Shown piece after piece: positions 35,690 to 51,555 of a stretch of DNA of 64,000 nt. The DNA is taken from the NCBI GenBank assembly GCA_025667525.1, contig CM046876.1, positions 573,683,469-573,747,468 on the forward strand. Direction: 5' to 3'. The notes below the pieces were generated by a model. That model was not told where the DNA came from. It saw only the letters and a program-made list of their open reading frames with translations, and made no database searches. This stretch comes from Glebionis coronaria. Its lineage: Eukaryota > Streptophyta > Magnoliopsida > Asterales > Asteraceae. The translations under genes were made by a program, and so were the position numbers. Positions within the stretch are counted from its first letter, which is position 1. Every line of letters begins with the position of its first letter.

Positions 35690-37090
35690 TTTACCTTTTT
35701 TTAGTATCATATATGATGATACTTGTAACTCTTTAGTTCTGCCACATATGATAATGTTGTATCATATATGATACTCAAACAAAATTGACACATTAAAAAA
35801 AGGGTCTTCTTAATTCATGATTAAAACAGAGAGTCTGCTGGATTCATGATTAAACACTTGTTCAGAAAATAAAAAGGTACTTTTTGTGAGAATAATATTT
35901 GATAATCATATATGATACTCAAATAAAAAGTTTGGCAGATTCAACAAATGGTCTGCTTACTTCATGATTAAAACAAAGAGCCTGCTGAATCAATGATCAA
36001 ACATTTGTTCAGATATAAAAAAGAGTATTTTTAAGAGCATACAATTGATGATTAAACACTTGTTCAAATAGAATGTGACCAATCATGATTAAAATACTAA
36101 TTCATAATAGAAAAACAAAAATAAAAAAGTCTATTGAATTCAAAATTAAAACCAAAACATTGTTATTATTGGAACTAATATTCTTCATCTTCAATTATAT
36201 CTTCTTTATTTTCAACCAGATATAGTTTTCTCGTGTAAGACTTCATCCTGGGCCATGACAGCGACTTCGTCTTATCCTTACACATATGCGTGCACGTTCT
36301 CATGCTTTGCTCCGACCGGGCAATTGCAACATCCATGTCTACTCGTTGTGTTCACACAGTCTGCATTAATAGAAGAAAGGAAAGAACATATTATACATCA
36401 TTTTATCAACAACTAAATTACACAGTAGACAATATAAAAATGCACAGAATAGGTCAAAAGTGAAAAAAGTCATGTACAGTATCAAAGTCTAGTTTTTTTG
36501 TGGCTCGTTAGATACATCATATATGGAATCTCATATATCATATATGATATACTTATCATATATCACATATCATATAACTATCAAGTATGATAAATGATGT
36601 ATCATATATGATACATCAAACTTAATTCAACTTACATCAACAACTTAATTAAAAATGTCTCACACTAACATAAGCGTAATCATAACTCACATATATAAAA
36701 CTTGATAATAAGCAACAAGCATATTTGATTATGATATTGAGCCTTATCAAACATATTTGATTCCAACTCTAAGCCACATGTCACTTATCATATTCATCCA
36801 TAATCACTTTTGAGTTTTATGCCCAATATATACACAATATCAAATATACAATAATTTTTGTATATTAATCATATATGATAGAAGGCATGTTTGAAAAAGT
36901 TAAAGAAATTTTGTGTAAATTAGTAATAAAGTCTGGGGTTTTTTTGTGGTTTGTCAGAAACATCATATATGATAACTTATGTATCATATTTGATATGCCT
37001 ATCATATACCACATATATCGTATATCTATCATATTTGATACATAAGGTATCATATATGATACCTAAGCTTAATTCAGCTTACATAAAAAT
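35690..37090. repeat. palindrome-rich AT repeat region with ATCATATATGAT and internal duplications
   Basis: At least ten full or one-base-off copies of the palindrome ATCATATATGAT, often extended to TATCATATATGATA. Two longer direct duplications contain them. One pair is about 35810-35885 and 35955-36025 (TTCATGATTAAAACA..GAG(T/C)CTGCTG). The other is about 36483-36640 and 36928-37085 (AAAGTCT..GTTTTTTTGTGG..CATCATATATG, ending TTAATTCA(A/G)CTTACAT). A 52-codon minus-strand reading frame starting near 36334 (MDVAIARSEQSMRTC) has no supporting context and is not called as a gene. Confidence 0.75.
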
Positions 37091-38442
37091 TTCTAATAAT
37101 GCAGCTTATTAACATGAAAATAAGCTTATTCATAACTCTCTTATTCATAAAATCATATAATTAGTTAAATAAGCTAGCTTATAATTCAACACAGTAAATT
37201 CAAATCATCTCATTCACAAGCTTATTCATAGCTCTCCTCTAATTCAAAAGCTTATTCAAACAAATTAACTTATTAACATAAATCACCTAAGTATAATTAA
37301 GAACAATCAATCCAAATGATTCGTGCAAATAACCTAATTAAACGCTTATTATTAAAATAATAATAAATTAATAAGCTTATTTAAATCAAATAAGCTAAAA
37401 ATAAGAATGGATATTAATTAAACCTGATGATGGATGGATCGATTCGTGATTATGGATGTTCTAACCATAGCTTCGTGATAAATTCGTCATGCGTTCATGA
37501 TGATTGCGTCGGGTGGATTCGTGATGGATTGGTAGAGAGATAAAGAAGATCGAGGGTAGAGAGAGAAAGGGAGAGATAAATAAGATTGAGGGTAGAGAGA
37601 TAAAGAAGATCGATGATTCGTGATGGATTGATAGAGAGAAAAAGAAGATCGTGATGATTAGTAAGCCTAACTAATAGACCTAATGATAGACCTATAAATG
37701 TGATTGGTGGAGATAAAAAATTGATTGATAATTAATGATGAAAGAGAATTAGTGTATTACATATTTTACACTTATCAAATAATGAATTAAGTAATCCTAT
37801 TTGTAAGTTCATGTAGTAAGTATATTTATCACTGATCCTGTTATATAATGAAATATTCACATGGTTCTGACTTAGATTGTCAAACTTTAATCGAAATTTA
37901 TAGGCTCATAGTTTGACATCTATATGTATTTGTTTAGACGTTTAGAGAATAGATCCCTTGCAGTTAAATTATTGACCGAATGGCTATGATCATGGTCATG
38001 GTCATAAATATTGACGCGACTAATAACCAAAGTTGAAGTCACTGAAAAATTCAAATATGGATTTCTACGGTACCATTAAAATTAAAATTATGTATCTTAG
38101 TCAACTTACTAACCTTTGATTTGTGCATGTCTGTTTTTGTTTACTAAGCACTACTCTTTTAGGCCCATGGAGCCAAAAGTCCCCAAGTAAGTTTATTTTC
38201 GAAAAACCCTTTCTGGTTGGTTAAAATAAAAGATCTTTAGTAAATTATCCTTTTAATCTAATTCTATATCTATATTACATATAAAGAAAAAATAATAAAA
38301 TTTTGAATGTTAAAAAACAAGTTAATTATAAAATTGTTGAAAAACCATTTATTTTAAGAATCGTTGAAAAATTAAATACATAAAAGGTGGATATAATAGG
38401 AAATGTTGAAACATTAAACCATAGACAATTGCATAAGCTACC
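37091..38442. other. AT-rich intergenic DNA with a short GATCG/AGAGA repeat patch
   Basis: No gene seen. Around 37500-37660 a purine-rich patch repeats AGAGAGATAAAGAAGATCG and GATTCGTGATGGATTG two or three times each. 37100-37400 is rich in the hexamer AAGCTTATT. Nothing else supported. Confidence 0.6.
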
Positions 38443-38885
38443 GGGTCACGGGTTCGACGACCGGATTAATTCAGTTGAGTAACTTGGTCACGGGTTCGAC
38501 CAATGGGTCAACCCGGTCGAGTCATTGGGTCACAGATTCGACCATCGGACCAACCAGATTGAGTACTGGATAACGGGTTCGACCATCGGGTCAATCTTTT
38601 CGAGTCACGGGTTCGACCATCGGGTTAACCCGATCGAGTCACCGGGTCACAGATTCGACCATTGGACCAACCCGATTGAGTCACTGGATAACGGGTTCGA
38701 CCATCGGGTCAATCTTTTCGAGTCACGGGTTCGACCATCGGGTTAACCCGATCGAGTCACCGGGTCACGGGTTCGACAACCGGATCAATCTTGTCGAGCC
38801 ACCGGGTCACTGGTTTCGACCACCGGGTCAACCCGGACGAGTCACCGGTTTACCGGTTCGACCAACGAGTCAATTAATATATTGT
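38443..38885 (+). repeat. 34-42-bp minisatellite with a higher-order repeat
   Basis: About eleven imperfect units of the form TCACCGGGTCACGGGTTCGACC, then ATCGGGT(C/T)AACCCGATCGAG. A three-unit block of about 118 bp (42+41+34 bp) occurs twice in succession, at about 38521-38638 and 38638-38756, nearly identical. It is markedly richer in G+C than the surrounding DNA. Open frames through it are by-products of the unit length. Confidence 0.85.
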
Positions 38886-39283
38886 TAACTATCTATCGCT
38901 AGGATATTTTTGGGTAACGAATTCGACCACCGAATCAATTAACATATCATAATTATATGTCGTTAGATAATTTCACTGTTATACGCGAATAATCTTCTAG
39001 TTGTGATTACATAAATTCGCGAAACTACTATTTGTAAACGTATTCGTTTAAAACCTTTTTTTTCTCTGAACGGCCATGTAAACCCTTAAAAAACAACGTA
39101 TGATATGATTTTTTTAATATTATGTCATGATTTATTTCTATACATATAGATTAAATCAAATATGGTATATATATTTATGTGTATTCACACCTTTTGCATT
39201 CTCCTAAAACGGCCCTGCTAATAGCTCATGCATGTATTTCAAGTGCTAAATGAAAGTATGAAGCTATACTTATTTTGGATTAA

Positions 39284-39605
39284 GCTTCGGGTGATAGTTG
39301 CAAAACTCACCCACAACTCACCTTTCAAGGTTCTTAAGGAAAAAAAAAACTCACCTCCACCTCACCTTTATTTTATATAAAATATACGCCATTAAATACC
39401 CCACTAAATAATCCTCACTCACAACCTATTAAAAAAATAATTAAAAAAACAGTGGGGCCCACCACTTGTAAAACTCACAGGGGTGAGTAAGTGACAAGTA
39501 GTGGGTTTTGGAATAGTACCCACGCGTGGGTTTATGGTGGAGTTCTTGGGGTGAGTTTTGCCACTTAGGACTCACGAGTGGGATTAATCCCCCACTCCCC
39601 CAGCC
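39284..39605. mobile_element. Tourist-like (PIF/Harbinger) MITE
   Basis: 322 bp flanked by TAA (39281-39283 and 39606-39608). Ends are imperfect inverted repeats, (G)GCTTCGGGTGATAG against GGCTGGGGGAGTGGG, followed by the subterminal inverted pair GCAAAACTCACCC. It has the same CTCACCC-rich make-up as the larger Harbinger-type element at 50392-51546. No coding capacity. Confidence 0.6.
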
Positions 39606-39608
39606 TAA

Positions 39609-40069
39609 ACATAAGTCTTATACTGACATTTCCTTTGGATAAGTGTCAAAAGACATACAGTAATTTGCAAGTGACTAAATGCACTTGAAATAACTTAGGG
39701 CATTAAAAAAATCGAGATATTTTAACAAAATTAGTAATATGACACAAATATTCATGAGTGTCTCGAGAGTTGCTCAGTTTCACACAATGATTGAGAACTA
39801 CGACGAGGTCGAAATGCATTTGGTGGTTCCGTCCTTGTTTGCATGTCACCTCATCCCTTCTCACTGTCGTAACATAGTACGAGTACCCACACTATTATCG
39901 AATAAACGACGATTCATATATATAGTTTCTAAAGATAAAAGAAAATTGGAAAAATTCAATTTCTAACATGTAATCACACTTAACTTGAAATATTCCGGAT
40001 ATAGATGTTAAAATGAGAGACTTAGCTAGAATCACATGCACAAGTTTTTTTTAACCGTAATATATAAGA
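39609..40069. other. intergenic, nothing recognised
   Basis: AT-rich; a 76-codon open frame at 39739-39966 has no recognisable domain or context. Confidence 0.55.
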
Positions 40070-42162
40070 GGGCTAATGACTTAAAAATGCATCTAACTTG
40101 ACACTTTTTACCGTTCTATGTAGCCATCTTTTTTTTTCCTATATTATCATTAAACTTTGTGATTTCGTATATTGTGTGTACCGGTGACTTGTTTGACTTG
40201 CTCTAGCAGGTTAACTTAACAACAGTTTATATTAACGGTTGTTCAAATAAACACTTAAACGATGATTTTCGAAAAAAATAATATTTTTAATAAAACGAAT
40301 AATTTAAAAAAAAATTACAGTAAATTTTTGTAATAGTTTTTTTACATTTTTTTTACAAAAACGTATAGCTTAAAAAAATGTTTTTACGGTTTTTTGCACA
40401 AAAATATTTTGGAAATTTTTTACAAAAATAATACCTTTTTTACATAAATTTACATTTTCGAACGTTTTTATCAGTATTCGTTTGATTTTATATTTTAACC
40501 TTTTTTTTTACGTTTTTATCAGTTCTTTTTTATTTTCATTAGAACTTATACGTTTTCATCAATAATTTTACGTTTCATTAATAATTTTACGTTTTCATTA
40601 ATAATATTACGTTTTCATCAGTATTTTTACATTTTCGTCAGTAACTTTACGCTCGCATCAGTATTTTTACGTTAGCATAAGTACTGTTACGTTTTCATCA
40701 ATTTTTTACGTTTTCATCAGCAATTTTACGTTTTCGTCAGCAATTTTACGTTTTCGTCAGTATTTTTACGTTTTCGTTAGTATTTTTACGTTTTTGTCTT
40801 CGTCTGTAAATTTACGTTTTCGTCAAAAAATTTACGTTTTCGTCAGTTAATTTACGTCTTCGTCAATATTTAATGTTTTCGTCAATATTTACGTTTTCGT
40901 CATTAAATTTATGTTTTCGTTGGTAAATTTACGTTTTCGTCAGTAAATTTACGTTTTCGTCTGTATCTTTACATTTTCGTATACAAATTTACGTTTTCGT
41001 CTGTAAATTTACTTTTTCGTCAATACTTTTACGTTTTCGTTAGTATTTTTACCTTTTCGCCAATAACTTTACGTTTTCGTCTGTAAATTTACGTTTTGGT
41101 CTGTACATTTACGTTTTCGTTTTCGTCAGTAAATTTATGTTCTCGTCGGTAAAGTTACTTACGAAAACATAAAAATACTTACGAAAACATAATAATACTG
41201 ACAAAAACATGAATTTACAAACCAAAACTTACAGACGAAAACGTAATTTTTGGCCGAAAACATATTTTTTTTGACGAAACGAAAAACTAATGACGAGAAC
41301 GTAAAATATCCGACGAGAACGTAAATTTACAGACGAAAACATAAATTTACTGACGAAAAGGTAATTTTAATGACGAAAAGGTAAATTTATAGACGAAAAC
41401 GTAAATTTACTGACGAAAACATAAATTTATTGACGAAAATGTGATGTTATTGATGAAAACGTAAATTTACAAACGAAAACGTATATTTACAAGCGAAAAC
41501 ATAAATTTACAGATGAAAACGTAAATTTTCTGACGAAAACGTAAAAATACTGACGAAAACGTAAATTTACAAACAAAAACGTAAATTTACTGACGAAAAC
41601 GTAAATTTACAGATGAAAACGTAAAATTACTGAGAAAAACGTAAAATATCTGACGAAAACGTAAATATTTGAAGTTACATACTTATTTTTTTAAAGTTAT
41701 ACATTTTATTTTTAAAAAAAATTGTTTGATTTTCTGCAAAAAATTAAGATTTATTATGTACGAAGAAGTTATGTAATATAATACACGTTTAATATAAATT
41801 TAAAAAATGAACTAAAACATGTTTAAAAAAATAATATTAAATTTTTTTATTCAAACGTGCGTAAATTTTTTTTCTAAAGAAAATTTGTATATGAAGTTAT
41901 ATACTTTTTTTTAAGGTTTTACGCTTTATTTAAAAAAAATCAAATTTTAAGTGTGTATGTTAATGGTCGTTAATATAAAGGACTAACGTTGTAATAAAAA
42001 GTTTAACGGTCGTTAAAGCAACCTGCTAACCAGTCAAGTAGGTCACCGGATACACACAATGTACGAAATCACAAAGTTTAATGATAATATAGGAAAAAAA
42101 AAAGATGGCTACACATAACGGTAAAATGTGTCAAGTTAGATGCATTTTTTAGTAATTAGCCC
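40070..42162. mobile_element. fold-back Mutator-like element with minisatellite arms
   Basis: 2,093 bp, flanked by the identical 9-bp duplication TATATAAGA (40061-40069 and 42163-42171). The ends are inverted repeats beginning GGGCTAAT(G/T)ACT, and homology continues inward through ATGCATCTAACTTGACAC, TGTAGCCATC and CTATATTATCATTAAAC. Nearly the whole element is one large inverted repeat. The inner part of the left arm (about 40500-41155) is a 20-bp tandem repeat TTTACGTTTTCGTCAG(T)AAA. The inner right arm (about 41156-41670) is its reverse complement. A 9-bp target duplication and long inverted ends fit the Mutator superfamily. No transposase is encoded. Confidence 0.88.
40500..41670. repeat. 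inverted pair of 20-bp minisatellite arrays
   Basis: Left array (to about 41155) has roughly 30 units with core ACGTTTTCGTCAGTA. Right array has roughly 25 units with core CTGACGAAAACGTAAA. The arrays face each other with almost no spacer, the turn being around 41150-41162, so a transcript or single strand could form a very long hairpin. Confidence 0.88.
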
Positions 42163-42647
42163 TATATAAGAGTTAAAACTTATTCTTTTATTTGTAAGTA
42201 TACTAACATAAGACTAAAATACGTTTTGATGAATCAGATGCATCTAAGATGCAGCTAGAAAAACTTGAGGCTTTTTTTGAAAATTAATACTACATCACAT
42301 GTGATGTAGTATTTTGTACAAAATACATAGATGTCTCGGGCATCTACGAGACACCTCCTTCGTCTCTGAACTTAAAATACCGGTGTCCAATATACTAATC
42401 CATCAATAAAGAAACATGCAAATGATAGTTAGACAAGAGTTAAGGGGTGATTTTGTAGTTAATGATAACCTATATTTTGCGCGGGCGAAAGTATTGGCCT
42501 CATAACTAATTTAACTACCAAAAATAGCATTTCCAAAGTGTAGAGATATTTTCCTGATTATAATTCATCATCTAGGGCAAAAAGGGGGTGCAATTTTCTG
42601 TAATCTAAACCTGTTTTTCTTTTCTTTCTTTTGATTCTTAAACAATA
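42163..42647 (+). promoter_or_regulatory. presumed promoter and 5' UTR region of the NAD-ME gene
   Basis: 485 bp between the fold-back element and the start codon. A perfect 28-bp palindrome lies at 42286-42313 (centre CACATGTG, which contains the E-box CATGTG/CACATG). A pyrimidine-rich stretch precedes the ATG (42606-42635). No certain TATA box. Confidence 0.4.
42286..42313. repeat. perfect 28-bp palindrome upstream of NAD-ME
   Basis: Symmetric about 42299/42300, arms AATACTACATCACA and complement. It contains CACATGTG at its centre. Confidence 0.85.
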
Positions 42648-47046
<4,399 letters not shown>

Positions 47047-47747
47047 TTGTCCTTCACTTGTTAGACAAATAGAAAAGAGTCAAGTCAAGTATGCTGATCT
47101 TCGCAAAAGCAAACCAAGCCTATGGCGCTTGTATTGTTTAATTTTGTGGTGTCAAACTAGTCGTGTTTACTTAGGTATGGTTTACTAGTAATATACATAT
47201 CTCGTGTATCTTGAACTACATATCATGGAAGACATCATATTCTGGCATTATGCCCATAGAACTTTAGGAAGCAAAATGGTGAGTTTTGGGACGGATTAAA
47301 AATACCTTTTTGTCTGATCTTCTGTGATTATTTAGCATTACCCGATAATTTAGCTTTTGAGAATCATACAAAAAAAAAAACATTCAAGCAAGCTGATAAG
47401 GGACTGAGACAGACCAAAGCTCCCAAAATCATCTGCAGAGAAACTATACACAAAATCAAAAAGACCTATCGACAAAGGACATGTTTTTGTATATGCAATT
47501 ATGGCTTATTGTCGATTGGTTTGTCGTGCCATCTGACCAGTTACCAGCTAATGGTCTCGGGGCATCGCTTGATGTTCACAAAGCCCTTCTATATCTTCAT
47601 ATGTCAGTGTCCATGCTTAAGATCGGTCCATTTGGTCTCTATTAATCTAGTGTTCCATTCCAATCTTTTTGGAGACCTTCATTATGATTCATGATTTTAT
47701 AAATGTAGATAAAATTAGTTTGTAGATTATAGTACAACATAAATTCA
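47047..47747 (+). other. 3' UTR and downstream region of NAD-ME
   Basis: No gene. The part up to about 47643 is duplicated at 54241-54893, showing that a block of last exon plus downstream DNA was copied together. An oligo-A run and AATTT-rich sequence follow; no strong poly(A) signal could be singled out. Confidence 0.7.
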
Positions 47748-47754
47748 TATGAAA

Positions 47755-47924
47755 ACATTAGCTCAGTTGGCCACCAAAGGTGTCACCGAAACGTTGTTAC
47801 CACATGCGAGAGTTCGAGTCTCATCGTGAGGTTTTCCTTCAAGGTGAGAATATGTAGAGTTTTGCCCTATAGATGAGCCGATTTGAGGCTAACGGGACTA
47901 CCTTTGCGGTATATATATATATAC
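47755..47924 (+). mobile_element. tRNA-derived SINE
   Basis: Contains RNA polymerase III boxes at tRNA-like spacing: box A TTAGCTCAGTTGG (47758-47770) and box B GAGTTCGAGTC (47810-47820). About 100 bp of unrelated body and a TA-dinucleotide tail follow. Flanked by the 7-bp direct repeat TATGAAA (47748-47754 and 47925-47931), which fits a target duplication. Not an intact tRNA: no acceptor stem pairing is seen. Confidence 0.7.
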
Positions 47925-48192
47925 TATGAAATCAAATCACTAATTATTATCCGATGCACGCATGAACTACCTTCTAAGTAAAATCGAATAATTAACATAA
48001 TAATACGATATTAAAACCGAATAATTTTGAAAACTGTAAAATCGAATAATTAACTTAATAATACGATATTAAATCTAAATCGTCGTTCTAAAAAAAATTA
48101 CTCATTGACATATGTTTTTTTCGCATTATTAAGGTTTGGTTGGTAATAAATATTCATTGTTGAGAAAAGAATATCTGTTAATTTTCTGCAAA

Positions 48193-49989
48193 GAGTAAAA
48201 TACAGAAATCATACCTGTGATATGTCAATTTTGCAAATTTAATAACCCGTGTTTCGAAAGTGCAAACGTCCTACCTGGTGTTTGTGTTTTATATCATTTT
48301 CATACTTTAACTTAACGATTATTAAAAGTTGATCGTTATTATAGGGACTATTTTATCTTTTTAATTGTCTTCTTCCCCAAAACACCACAAACAATAAAAA
48401 CATACGATGATACGAACGCAACAAAAATTATTTTCACTTCCAGAAACCACAATGTTTCTTACACTAAGCTTTTGTACATGATTTTCGAATTGCGCTAACT
48501 CTTTCAAAAATGTATATCATCAAAAGAATGCGTTACTCTGGATTATCTTGATCTAGTAATATATTCAGAATCTATTCAAATTCTGTTTTGAAGTAAAAAT
48601 CAGCAAACTAATAAAGAAGAAATAAAAAATTTACCTGAACAATATAAAAACTAAAAGAAATAAAAATTTTAAAAAAACCTTTAAATTTCAAAAATTAACA
48701 AACAAACAAACCTGATAATATTCCATCCAAAGGTAACAACTAACTAACAGAATCAATTACAAAAATCTTAACTAAAATCAAAATGAATCGAGTAATCGTA
48801 ATACCATACCCAACCATATCCCACACAACCCCTCTTTTAAACCTCTGTAACTCTCGCATCTTTTTTCACCCAAAACAACACCGTGTACACCGTCGTCATC
48901 ACCGATGACTGCCACACGCTTATTGCCCCCCATCCACCTCCCGAAAACATCCGCTTCGTTACTATCTCGAACATTGATTCACCGCATTCTCGCAATACCG
49001 TAGCATTCTCCATTGATGCACAGAACGCAATGTATGATAAGATAGTTCAGCTTCTTGACAGTGTGGATGATCAGCTACCAGTGAAATACGTGATTACGGA
49101 TGTTATTATGAGATCGGCGTTTGAAGTGGCGAATAAGTGGAAGATTCTGGTTGTGGCGTTCTGGTCTATGTCTGCGTCAACGTTTATGTTTGTCTATCAT
49201 AATGATTCTCTTCATCATTTCATGTCCTACTGACTAGGTGTGTGATTCTTCGTGTATATCAATTCATTATACGTGTGGTCGTTCATTGGCGTGTGATCGC
49301 TTATGTTTACTAATTTTAATGATTATAAACAATCAACGATAATATTATGTAAAATGCAAGAGATTTTATGTTTTGATCGTGTTTATAAGTTATGACGAAT
49401 AATGATACTTTTTGTTTAATTTTAATCTAACTTGTACACCAGATGAAATTATAAACCTGGTTTGTTTTTGAATGTACATTGATTAGTTTACGTGTTTCAT
49501 GAATAATTTGAAATTATTTGGTGTATATTAATTAGTTTACACTGTGTTTGATAAATAATTTGTAAGTATTTGGTGAATATTGATTAGTTTGCCAATTTTT
49601 ACTTCAAAACAGAATTTGAATAGATTCTGAGTATATTACTAAATCAAAATCATCTAGAGTAACGCATTTTTTTGATGATATTTTGAAAGAGTTAGCGCAA
49701 TTCAAAAATCATGTACGAAAACTTAGTGTAAGAAATATTGTGGTTTCTGGAAGTAAAAATAGGTGTTGTTGCGTTCGTATCTTCTTAGTGTTTGTGGTGT
49801 TTTGGGGAAGAAGACAAATAAAAAGACAAAATAGTCCCTCTAGTAACGGTCAACTTTTAATAATCGTTAAGTCAAAGTATGAAAACGATATAAAACACAA
49901 ACACTAGGTAGGTCGCCTGTACTTCCAAAACACGAGTTACTAAATTTGCAAAAATGACATACCATAGGTATGATTTCTGCATTTTACTC
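48193..49989. mobile_element. Pack-MULE-type element carrying a glycosyltransferase fragment
   Basis: 1,797 bp, flanked by the identical 10-bp duplication TTTCTGCAAA (48183-48192 and 49990-49999). Terminal inverted repeats of about 400 bp (48193-48600 and 49595-49989) begin GAGTAAAAT(A/G)CAGAAATCATACC. They match along their length, including TTCTTCCCCAAAACACCACAAACA and the inner end TTTTGAAGTAAAAAT. Between the arms is about 1 kb of unique DNA with a fragment of a cellular gene. Long inverted ends and a 9-11-bp target duplication are Mutator traits, and carrying host gene pieces defines Pack-MULEs. No transposase is present. Confidence 0.88.
48783..49233 (+). pseudogene. captured N-terminal fragment of a family 1 UDP-glycosyltransferase (UGT87-like)
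   Basis: From the ATG at 48783, the first frame reads MNRVIVIPYPTISHTTPLLN, the usual glycosyltransferase start with its PYP..H element, here with Ser before His. After a frame change near 48850-48870, the next frame gives YTVVITDD, PPPENIRFVTISNID and KYVITDV. It ends with FWSMSASTFMFVYH before a TGA at 49231-49233. The order and spacing resemble UGT87-type enzymes. Only about the first 150 residues (acceptor-side domain) are present. The C-terminal PSPG sugar-donor motif is absent, so no enzyme can be made. It lies inside the Pack-MULE. Confidence 0.75.
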
Positions 49990-49999
49990 TTTCTGCAAA

Positions 50000-50388
50000 G
50001 ATCAACTACTATATAATTGCAGTTTAATATATCGAAAGATTCTGCATGATATTATCTTAAAAGATTTTTAATCAAAAGATATAATAATATTTTTTCGGGT
50101 TACTATACAAAAATGTTATTAAATTTTTCAAAAAATTTGTCAACGTTCATTTTGTGTTTCTAAATTACTAAAGTTTAGGTGACCGGTCATTTGGGTTACT
50201 CATTTCATTATAACCCATTACTACCGATAGCATGCTTACCTATTTTCCCACTCACCAAATATTATTTTTTAAAGTAAAAAAAATTTATAAACAAGAGTCG
50301 TGGGTATATGGGATGAAAATTGCTTGGAAAAGGTAAAGATTTTGGGTATATGAGAGTCTTGTGTAACGAAATAAAATGGAAAGGTTTG
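50000..50388. other. intergenic, nothing recognised
   Basis: AT-rich DNA between the Pack-MULE and the Harbinger-type element. Confidence 0.6.
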
Positions 50389-50391
50389 TTA

Positions 50392-51546
50392 GGCTGTTGG
50401 GAGTGGCAACAAAGTCTACTCATCGCTAGCTCAGCGCCATCTCAGCTTTTTAACAAACTCATCCAAACTCACCCAAATTTTTATTAAACTCACTACACAT
50501 CACCCCTACTTTTTTATTAAACATTTTTTATTCATACATTTTATTAAAACACGGGTACGTAGAAAATAAAAACACAGTACGAAATTAAAAGACGATACAT
50601 AGGAAATTTAAAAACAACATTTTAAAAAAACATAAATTTAAAAATACATAATACGATTAGTCAGTTCCCAGATCCGAATCCGAAAACTGACCAGGTAACT
50701 CACAACGCGTTGTTTCTTCTTCATCTTCTTCCGCTATAATTTGTGCCTCCGGCTCCCTTCGTTCCCTTTCTTCTTCTTCCAGAGTTTGTCTCAACACTTT
50801 TTGATCTAGGTATAGTTGATACACCTCATTGTCAGTTATTCTGCCATCTGAGTCGTTTAGAATTGGAAAGGGTAGATCGGCGACTCATTTCTGCTTCGGT
50901 GTTGTTGCGACGAATAACCAATATGAGTTGTTTGAGATTGGGACGAAGAACCCAAGTTATTCAACCATTTAGTATTTTCTTCAATTCTAGCCTCCAATTT
51001 TATCGACTTTCTAAACAAAGATCTCCGGAAGGTGAAATCGATATCAGACTGATTTCTAAAATACGTGTCGATTAAATGACGCTTCTGTGGGAAGAGATCA
51101 CGGCATTTCTCACATTTCGTGCGTAATTTCGTATTTTTTTCGGACGCAGAATCAAAATTATCACCTAACTTCGTAAGCTCATTGTAACGACGTTGTTGTT
51201 GAATTATTTGTTTCTGAATCATAGCCTTAATATCGGCTTCGGTATGTGGGAATGAGCATGCCATTTTTTATTTAGAAATTGGGTTTGAAAATACAAAAAG
51301 TTGTGTGTGAAAATAATAAAATCGTGTATGAAAATTTTGTGTGGTAAAATTTAGTATTTAAAGAAAAAAAAGGATTAAAAAAATATGTATATATACAAGA
51401 GGGTCCCACAATAACAGAACTCGCCCAGGTGAGTCTGCCCCTATTTTTTTTTTGGAGAAACTCGCGCGCGATTTAAGGGGTGGGGGTGGGGGCTGCGCGT
51501 GGGTTTGGTCAAGTCGCGGGTGGCTTTGTTGCCACTCCCACCAGCC
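50392..51546 (-). mobile_element. PIF/Harbinger-type element, non-autonomous
   Basis: 1,155 bp, flanked by TTA (50389-50391 and 51547-51549). Terminal inverted repeats GGCTGTTGGGAGTGGCAACA and GGCTGGTGGGAGTGGCAACA differ at one base, and both are followed by AAG. Subterminal DNA is rich in CTCACCC. A 3-bp TTA/TAA target duplication is the hallmark of PIF/Harbinger. The element is too short for a transposase plus its partner protein. Confidence 0.82.
50665..51264 (-). pseudogene. unrecognised ORF in the Harbinger-type element
   Basis: ATG at 51264 opens 135 codons to a stop at 50857. A second frame then carries an acidic tail (DNEVYQLYLDQKVL, EEEERERREPEAQ) to a stop at about 50665, so a single frame change probably split a protein of about 200 residues. 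It begins MACSFPHTEADIKAMIQKQI and is basic and Gln-rich. A segment YFRNQSDIDFTFRRSLFRKS loosely recalls the start of Harbinger-derived nucleases, but the DDE catalytic region is absent. The function is unknown. Confidence 0.45.
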
Positions 51547-51555
51547 TTAGTCTCA

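Noticed and set aside
36177..36334. 52-codon minus-strand frame in the palindrome-rich region
   Set aside because: Short, no homologue recognised, no splice or promoter context.
38525..38888. Overlapping open frames of about 70 codons through the GC-richer minisatellite
   Set aside because: They arise from the tandem repeat; the residues merely repeat with the unit.
40500..41670. CRISPR-like regular repeats
   Set aside because: Units are contiguous without unique spacers, imperfect and in a eukaryotic transposon.
47755..47830. A functional tRNA gene
   Set aside because: Box A and B are present but acceptor and anticodon stems do not pair; better explained as a SINE head.
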